Assembly: GCA_030549495.1 (NCBI GenBank)
Contig: JAUIRK010000923.1
Span: forward strand, 620,001 to 684,000
DNA from: Nectonema munidae
Taxonomy: Eukaryota > Nematomorpha > Nectonematoida > Nectonematidae
Length of the DNA: 64,000 bases
Direction of reading: 5' to 3'
The first letter of the stretch is position 1. Every line of letters starts with the position of its first letter. Both the position numbers and the translations under genes were made by a program. The notes under the pieces are model-generated. The model searched no databases. It worked only from the letters and a program-made list of their open reading frames with translations, and was not told where the DNA came from. Below, one piece after another: positions 57,700-64,000 of this stretch.

Positions 57700-57790
57700 T
57701 TCATCGAGAGCAGGCTTGATGTGTGATTGAACCCAAGACCTTGAGTTATCGAATCCAGCATCTAACCAACCCTACTCACGTCCAGAAACA
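57700..57790 (-). mobile_element. tRNA-derived SINE, family B copy 2
   Basis: It matches the head of the SINE at 44340-44427: ACCCAAGACCTTGAGTTAT is identical, then ATCTAACCAACCCTACTCA against ATCTAATCAACTTTACTCA. The box B has one change (TTCAATC for TTCGATC). Confidence 0.55.
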
Positions 57791-59440
57791 GAAATTATAT
57801 TATATTGTATTGTATATTTATTTATTTAAAATAATTTGTAAAAAGTCTTTTTTTGGACAGATATATTTTGGTATTTCAATGTTTGCAGTTGTCATCCTAC
57901 CCATGCAGTTGACCTAGAACCGATACAATTAGAGTATTTCTTTTTACATAATCTTTATTATTTATTATATATTTATTTTATTTTATTATGCTAGAGAAAG
58001 TGTAAGTATGCATACCGTGACTTGGCAAGAATAGTGCCGCCAAAAATTTCTAGTAGGGGTAGCAGAGATTCAATTCTAATAATATGTTTGACCTCTATTA
58101 TTGTGTTAATGAATGTAAGTTAGGAGTGTAATATCTTTTTTCGAAAGAGTATACCTAAATGTACACCTGTTGAAAGTCCGGTCTGAGTCTTTCGGTCCTC
58201 AAAATATCCATACCAGGACTCCACTAGAGATTCTATAGATTCAACCAAACCAAATCAGACTATATCTACAGATCTAACCCTCTTGAACCACTAGAGCCGG
58301 TTTTAAACTCCTGAAGGGGACCCTGAAAAGTGGCTTCTCTTGAAGAATCTTTGAATTACCTTATCCCTCATTGCCACGTCACTATTTGGCACGTACTTAC
58401 AATAGTAGCATATTAACATTTTTCTCACTGAGATCACTGATCTATGAGGACAGTAGTTTCATTTAAAGTCTGATTTGCGCAATGAGCTCATTATATTGGA
58501 TATAGATGCTCGCATATTCCAAATATACAATATATAGGAAACAGTAGTTAGTTAGTAGTATTAACTAATAGGTTGAAGTGTCGATCAACGTTAAAATTCT
58601 GTTTCACCACATACACGTCCATAATGTATACAAAACATTTGAATGGTTGAACGTTAGGCAGCCTTCCTGAATATTGCTGAAGATTTCAATATCAAGAGAA
58701 AATTATTTTTAACTTATTTGTGCAACATTTGAACGTGAAGGATGGACAAGTGTTGGAATATACTACAATATTTTTTAGAAGTATTTTGCAGGAACCAGTA
58801 AATATACTATGCATGGCTTCAAAGAAAAATTTGAAAAATTTAGAGTTTAAATATAATAATCAACTTTTTGAAAGAAAGAAAGCGCAAAAAAACGTCAAAA
58901 ATATTTGTTTTTAGTTGTAAAAGAATGTTATTTTACTACACTCGGCTGTTTTTAAATTATTAAAGAGTGGGACGCAATGAAAAATTGTATATATTAGTAT
59001 TTTTATATACCCATGAAATTTTCTTTTTAGAAGCTGACGAATAAAGTAAATTTATGATTCTTTAATTTTGGATTTTTCTAAAAAGATCTTTACAATAATC
59101 AGAAAATTTCTTTCCTTATAATTCTTTCAATCGATATATAATAAATACCTTAATCCCATTTGAAACTATAGTTTTTACACTTTTTCCAAAAGCCGAGGCT
59201 TTTCCTTCACTTTTAATGGTTTTTGTTCTTTTTTTACTAGAGCGCTGCCGTTTAACTTGTACATCAAAATATTCTAAAATGAATCAAAAAAAGAAAAAGC
59301 CTCCCTCTCCCTCTGAATTAGTTTCTATTTTCTCTATTCTATTTCTTTTTTATAATATTTGAAAGCTTTTTTTGCTTATGAGTAGACTTTCCATACTACT
59401 TTTCTTGTACTCACTTCCAAACATTTTCGGGATTTAGTTT
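57791..59440. other. AT-rich stretch, no supported gene
   Basis: The frame at 58720-58914 shows no motif. No paired repeat ends were found. Confidence 0.5.
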
Positions 59441-59449
59441 AAAAGGCAA

Positions 59450-60490
59450 GTATCATGGAAAATGTTTGCTCAGACTCATATGTAGTGGCAAATCGAAGCA
59501 TAACTTTCAGTGCACTCTTTGCAACATCAGCATAGGACTCCTATCATGTTTTCCACCTCTTCAAACATTAACCAAATCAATAAACTGTTCTTGAATTAAG
59601 AAGTCTTTTGAGGCCAGATAACTAATGGAGATTATAAAGAGGTTTTTAATAAATTGTTAGTATTTTAAAATTTTTGTAGTTTAGGAAAATAAAGAGAAAT
59701 TTCTTGGCTAAGATATGCTACACGGTGTTTTATGGGCTCAAGGACATCTACATTGATGAAAATCTTATTCTCATCAACAAATATGTTTGAAAATTGAGCA
59801 AAAGTTTTTTTGCCATAATTGCAGAGCTTCATCACAAAAGCTGACAATTTTTTAAGACAATGTTTACTGTGATCTCTTTTCCTTGCAGCGCAAGATTAGA
59901 ACAATTCATAGATTCAAATATGTTGACTAAAAATGGTAGGAATATACAAAAACCTATATAAGAAAATTTTATATGCATGTCTAGTTTGCATTTAAGAAAT
60001 TGCTGGATTTTTTTTCAATTGCTTTGAAACTTTTCTTTTAGAAAACGACCTCACGTTTGAGTGCAACAAGAGTTTTAAAAATTTTCGAGCCTGAAACATA
60101 GAGGGAGTTGAAGGCAGTGGATTTAACTAAATATATTTTTTTATTGACTCCATTGAAAAACATACGTAAACGCATCCCTTAAAAAATCTAATTCTGAATC
60201 AATAAGAATTAGTCTTTTAACGGTATCGTTTGGCAGGAACATTTTAACTATGTTAATAACTTTTACATTCAATATGATATCTTTGCAGCAATGTAATATT
60301 AGCTTAAAAATGTCTCCTATGTTGTAGGATTTTTTGACGAAAGCTTTTTTTTTGAAATTTAGAACGCCTTCAAACCACATTAATATTTTGAAAAATATTC
60401 CTATGTCATCAAACCTGGATTTGCGCCATCGTTCAGCCTGAAGTTTAAAATAGTCAGTAGTTTTGTTTACTAAACTCGAGTGCTTCATTT
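59450..60490 (-). pseudogene. hAT (ZBED5-type) transposase remnant with N-terminal part
   Basis: The minus-strand frame 60488-60141 begins MKHSSLVNKTTDYFKLQ (end of a BED-like region) and continues with SYNIGDIFKLILHCCKDII and MFLPNDTVKRLI. In ZBED5/GTF2IRD2-type hAT proteins the corresponding text is 'KPHTIGE.LILP..KD' and 'LSN.TVKRRI'. Further down (59847-59640) the frame FINVDVLEPIKHRVAYLSQE lines up at DNA level with 32190-31990, the C-terminal region of the other copy. Much of the middle is deleted. Confidence 0.6.
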
Positions 60491-61097
60491 CCAGTGCAAG
60501 CTTAATTTATGGCGCTTTAGAAAAGTAGATGCGAACACAAAAGGCACGTAGGCTTTAATGCAGTAAAACCAAATTCCACTGATTGATCCGTTCTCGGTCT
60601 CCACAGAACTGCTTTGCGATCTTCTAGGCTACCGCGGACTCCAGTACCACTGAGATAGGAAGTAGTGATACAATTAGAATTACAAACAAGGTATTTTGAC
60701 TTGATAAAGTCCCCTGGGATCGGAAATTTACAGTGCTATTATAAGGTCAAGCAATAATCGTGGTGTGTTCCTTGGACAAAAATTCTTTTATAATAAAGTT
60801 TAAAAATAATTTAAAAAGTTCGCCCCTCCCCCCACTAAATTTTGGAAATGTGCGCCTCTGGTCTAAACGTAGTGCGATGTCTCCTGTATGTGTGTGTCTG
60901 TTTTTGTTTGTGTGTATGACGTCGCATACAAAATACAGACTTCATTCATAAAGAACTAATTTTTATCTCTTTATTTCTATTAGATATTTATTTGTATGCC
61001 TTTTAGAATTTTGATTAAATTGGGCTATACACATTAAAAAAGGCCAAGCCTAGCTTATTTTTTACATTATTTTTCTCAATTTTACAGAACTTTCACG
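60491..61097. other. Spacer with one repeat-family terminus
   Basis: On the minus strand GACCAGAGGCGCACATTTCC followed by GTGGGGGGAGGGGCGAAC (60862-60805) is another terminus of the CAGGGGCGCACATCC family. No gene. Confidence 0.5.
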
Positions 61098-61370
61098 ATG
61101 ATATCAAAGATTTGGCTTCTTTTCCTGGCCCTCTCAATAAGTAAATTTATTTATTTTTATCTTGAATTTTCAAGCTAAAATGTTTTGATCTTTTGCCCTC
61201 TAAATAGAAATGAAACTCATAAAGACACGATCAGATCCTTTTGTCTGGAGCAGAGTAGAGCATTGCAATCGCCCTTTAATCACTCCGTCTCCAGTTTATA
61301 CAATTCTATTGAATTCTCTTCACTACCTCTCATTTGGGAATTCTTGGTCCTCTCTATTTCTCAAGGCGGG
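61098..61370 (+). CDS. Possible start of a secreted-protein gene (two exons)
   Basis: The ATG at 61098 opens MISKIWLLFLALSI, a typical signal-peptide start, which ends at a GTAAAT donor (61141). A 67-nt intron ends at AAATAG (61207). The reading then continues in frame as KMKLIKTRSDPFVWSRVEHC and PVYTILLNSLHYLSF to AAGGCGGG|GTATGT at 61371, a good donor. An acceptor-like TTTTACAG lies just before the ATG. Intron lengths agree with those of the KLHL gene. No homologue is recognised and no later exon could be identified; a 27-nt 'intron' ending at TTTCAG is too short to accept. Confidence 0.35.
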
Positions 61371-61442
61371 GTATGTTGCATTTTTCTTTCGTTTCAGATA
61401 CCAAATTTATTATAATTTTAATGCGAAATGGACTTTTTTATA

Positions 61443-61983
61443 CAGTAAAATCTTGTTAACTCGGATTTCCCTTGACTTATAATGATACTACTTTGAGTTA
61501 TCCAAAGTTCGAGTTAACGGAATTACAATAAATTTAAAAAAATCTAATTTGCATCTAATAATGACTAGTATTAAATTAAACAAAATATCAACTATTTTTG
61601 AAACAATACAAGCAAAACTCAAAAATAATAAAAATTTTATTTTTTAAAAAAAAAGTAGGAATCACTTAAAAAATAATCATCAATTAATTTCTGTTTTTTA
61701 TTAAAATTACTTAACATGAATTGTTCAATTTTGTTTAAATAAAAAAATATTTCACTTTCATTTTTAAATAATTCACAGATGGCGATTCACAAATCAGGGG
61801 GGGGGGGGGTTGGTGACTGTACCTTGATCCATTGGTTGGGTGTAAGTGTTTTAATAAGAAGAGATATACAGGAAATTTCACAGATAAAAAAATCCATAAC
61901 TTCAAGTTTGATTCAAGTGTTGAAACATAGATATTGACATCAGGCTCAGTTAAAATCACTTCTAGTTAAGTGAAGTTTTGCTT
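61443..61983. mobile_element. Tigger/pogo-type MITE
   Basis: The left end is CAGTAAAATCTTGTTAACTC after TA. The right end reads, on the other strand, GCAAAACTTCACTTAACTAG before TA at 61984. Internal GTTCGAGTTAACGG and GTTCGAAGT-like motifs in opposite orientation support pairing. It contains a 13-G run at 61797-61809. The ends differ in several bases, so the call is moderate. Confidence 0.45.
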
Positions 61984-62214
61984 TACCGGACTTCGAATTA
62001 AAAACAGAATTTTATATAGGTAATATACAACTGGGACTAGGAACAAAATTTAGCTTCCAGTTATCAATAGTCTACTGTAATATTTTTATTGTTATAGTTA
62101 GTATAATATAAAAGCAAATTTCCTTCAATTTTAAATACCGCAATTTCCCACCTATAACACGCATTTTTTTCCAAAAAACCAGTTCTAAAAACATTCAACG
62201 TCTTATAACATACG

Positions 62215-62940
62215 ACTTTTTTTTACATATTTTTAAAACCAATATTTTGTACAGTAAGCGTTGAGCCAAACGCTGAAAGAATAGCAAAAGCAATTTTTTT
62301 CATACAGATGTAAGAATTCTGCAGAGATGTCCATAATGCAAGAATAGCAGCAGTTGACTTTTCTAAATTTTCCTCTTCCAGATTTTTTCTTAGTTCAGCA
62401 AACTTAGATGTCCATAGTTCTGAAGATCTAAATTTAACTTGTTGCATTTCGAAATCATCAATATCCATCCAACTAAAAAGTTCGAGCTGAGTAATTTTTA
62501 GATTAACTATATCACGTTTGATGAGAAATGACAATAAGGATCCATGAATATGAAAGCCGTGACTTCACTCATCAAATTCTATTTTGAGTCCAGCAATGTA
62601 ATCCTGGAGTTCTTCTACATTCACATCAAATTGTGTTAAATGATTTTTCACATTTCGAAAATACCTGAAAATTTTTGGTTTAAAGTCTCGGGTAAAAATA
62701 TCGAGTTTCATTGTAAATGCTTTCCAATAACTGAAAAGATCGAGCACTGTTTGACCCTTCCTTGTAATTTAAGACTGAGTTCATTCAAATGTATGTTTAT
62801 GCCTGTCAAAAACATCAATTTCAATAACCACTTTTCATCATTTAATTTGGCAAAATGTTTCTGTTTCTCATCAAGCAAAACTTTAATAGCATCAAGACAA
62901 AATTCATTTGGAACAGATAAGGTAAACTCACTTTAAAATT
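62215..62940 (-). pseudogene. hAT (ZBED5-type) transposase, middle to C-terminus
   Basis: The minus strand reads FCLDAIKVLLDEKQKHFAKL, FLTGINIHLNELSLKLQG, FSYWKAFTMKLDIFTRDFK and NVEELQDYIAGLKIEFDE, then LFSWMDIDDFEMQQVKFRSS and IAFAILSAFGSTLTVQN. This follows the order of GTF2IRD2/ZBED5-type transposases from the 'LTDI..HLN.LNL.LQG' block to the C-terminal 'FGSTY.CE' block. There are frame changes near 62750 and 62560. It lies 1.7 kb from the copy at 59.4-60.5 kb on the same strand but overlaps it in content, so it is a separate copy. Confidence 0.75.
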
Positions 62941-64000
62941 CAATGAAAAAATATAAATCAAATGGTGAAGTCTGAAAGTTTTAGGCCTATCTTGCTGATG
63001 ATAGGCCTAGTCGAAACTTTTGTAAAAGTTTTCCATTATCAGTTTAACAAACTAATCCGTGATTAACTCGGATAATCTGATGTCAACATTAGAATGAGAT
63101 TTCATCGCTTCTAGCAATAACTTAGAAGACAACAGGTAGTTGACAGCCGGGAAAAGGAAGGCTTTGGTTAACCCGATTAACTCTAAGTAAAGGAAAATAC
63201 TATCTTGTGAGGTAAACTCAGTAGGAACTTGAGTACGGCACTTATTCTCTCATAACGGTCCAAAAATTACAAGAGCTGCACTGATCCAATTTCTCAAGAA
63301 CCATGTCTATTATTGTGGGAGTAAACATTTTAACTCTCAATGATATATCATTGAAAACTCAATTACCTAACTATTTAGTTTATGTGTTTTCAAGAAAGCA
63401 TATACCCATGTTTTGGGATAACTAATTTGTTCAGGATAAAATCATTTAAGATATTTTAATTAAGGTGAGGAATTTCTGCTGTCGCGTTTAGAAAGCGGTA
63501 TGTATGTTACACTAGTTTTTTGTTCATTTAAATGCACAATTTAATATCTATCTTATACTTTTAGAACAAGCTTTTATTAAATGCCTTTTTCAAATAGGAT
63601 TACTCTTTAAAAATCATACTAATAGTCATTGAGTTGAACGCGAAATCTTGAACACATGACTTTGGATGTCTATTTTTTTGGGAAATTTGATCGTTAAACT
63701 ATTTTTAGAGTGCCATCGGAACAGATGTTGCTAAGCTATTACTTAAAAATAGCTATTACAACAACACATCCTACTACTCCTTCACACAACAACAGCCAAA
63801 AAATGCTGTTAAGTTCGAAACGAATGCCGTGTCTTCATTGTGTTCTGGTAAAAGATCTGACGACGTTGTCTACCTAGCTCCTTATTCTCTGAATAACAAT
63901 AGCCAAGAATAGTTAGTGGATGAAGTTATTGTCTTACAGCAATGCCATTCAGGCAAAACTCTTGTCAGGAAAGAGAGCAATGAACAAATTGCGTATAAGA
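62941..64000. other. Spacer to the window end, with one hairpin
   Basis: A perfect 10-bp hairpin, TAGGCCTATC/GATAGGCCTA with an 8-nt loop, lies at 62982-63009. CGTGATTAACTCGGAT (63058) and TTAACCCGATTAACTC (63169) resemble Tigger-type ends. No gene is supported to the end of the window. Confidence 0.45.

Noticed and set aside
61371-61397. 27-nt GTATGT ... TTTCAG as an intron in the signal-peptide gene
   Set aside because: It is far shorter than every other intron in the window (50 nt or more) and leaves no room for a branch site.

Overview
The window is very AT-rich, non-coding for most of its length, and full of transposable elements of many kinds. The few readable genes have introns of about 50-60 nt. 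This points to an invertebrate animal genome; a copepod- or other arthropod-like genome would fit, but nothing in the sequence fixes the taxon. No rRNA, intact tRNA or CRISPR is visible.

Layout. 1-9.2 kb: AT-rich relic DNA with a 791-bp hAT MITE carrying a perfect 8-bp target duplication, a decayed OTU-like stretch and the C-terminal GIY-YIG end of a Penelope-like element. 9.2-21.3 kb: the most structured part, a head-to-tail pair of composite units. Each unit is a foldback-like palindrome (long arms built of 28-bp and 161-bp tandem repeats around a 62-bp spacer) followed by about 2.65-3.0 kb of tail. A pogo/Tigger element sits in the tail of unit 1 only, and its empty site is preserved twice in the same window. 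21.3-40.6 kb: hAT MITEs, a tRNA-derived SINE, two piggyBac-type transposases on the minus strand (each interrupted by another element), a 1.94-kb insertion of unrecognised superfamily with a spliced gene remnant, LINE ORF1, an old Ty3/gypsy-type integrase fragment and nested hAT MITEs. 40.6-49 kb: more hAT pieces, a degenerate palindrome, an orphan gene fragment with HLWYLSE and VVNDLCER motifs, and small TTAA-flanked piggyBac MITEs. 49-54.3 kb: the one convincing host gene, a BTB-BACK-Kelch (KLHL) gene on the plus strand whose 3.1-kb intron holds a SINE pair and a Merlin element. 54.4-64 kb: a 126-bp hairpin just 3' of the KLHL gene, a 390-bp ATCT microsatellite next to an HTH transposase fragment, poly-G-bearing repeats, two ZBED5-type hAT relics, the start of a possible secreted-protein gene and a Tigger-type MITE.

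How it fits together. Only the KLHL gene (probable Cullin-3 E3 ligase adaptor) and possibly the signal-peptide gene look like host functions; the rest is a layered record of transposition. Nesting and empty sites give relative ages: tandem unit before Tigger; piggyBac before the 1.94-kb insertion; an older hAT MITE before the younger one inside it. The strongest candidates for something undescribed are the composite foldback unit and the 1.94-kb CAYTGTAAAAA-ended element. All calls rest on reading the sequence; no database search was possible.
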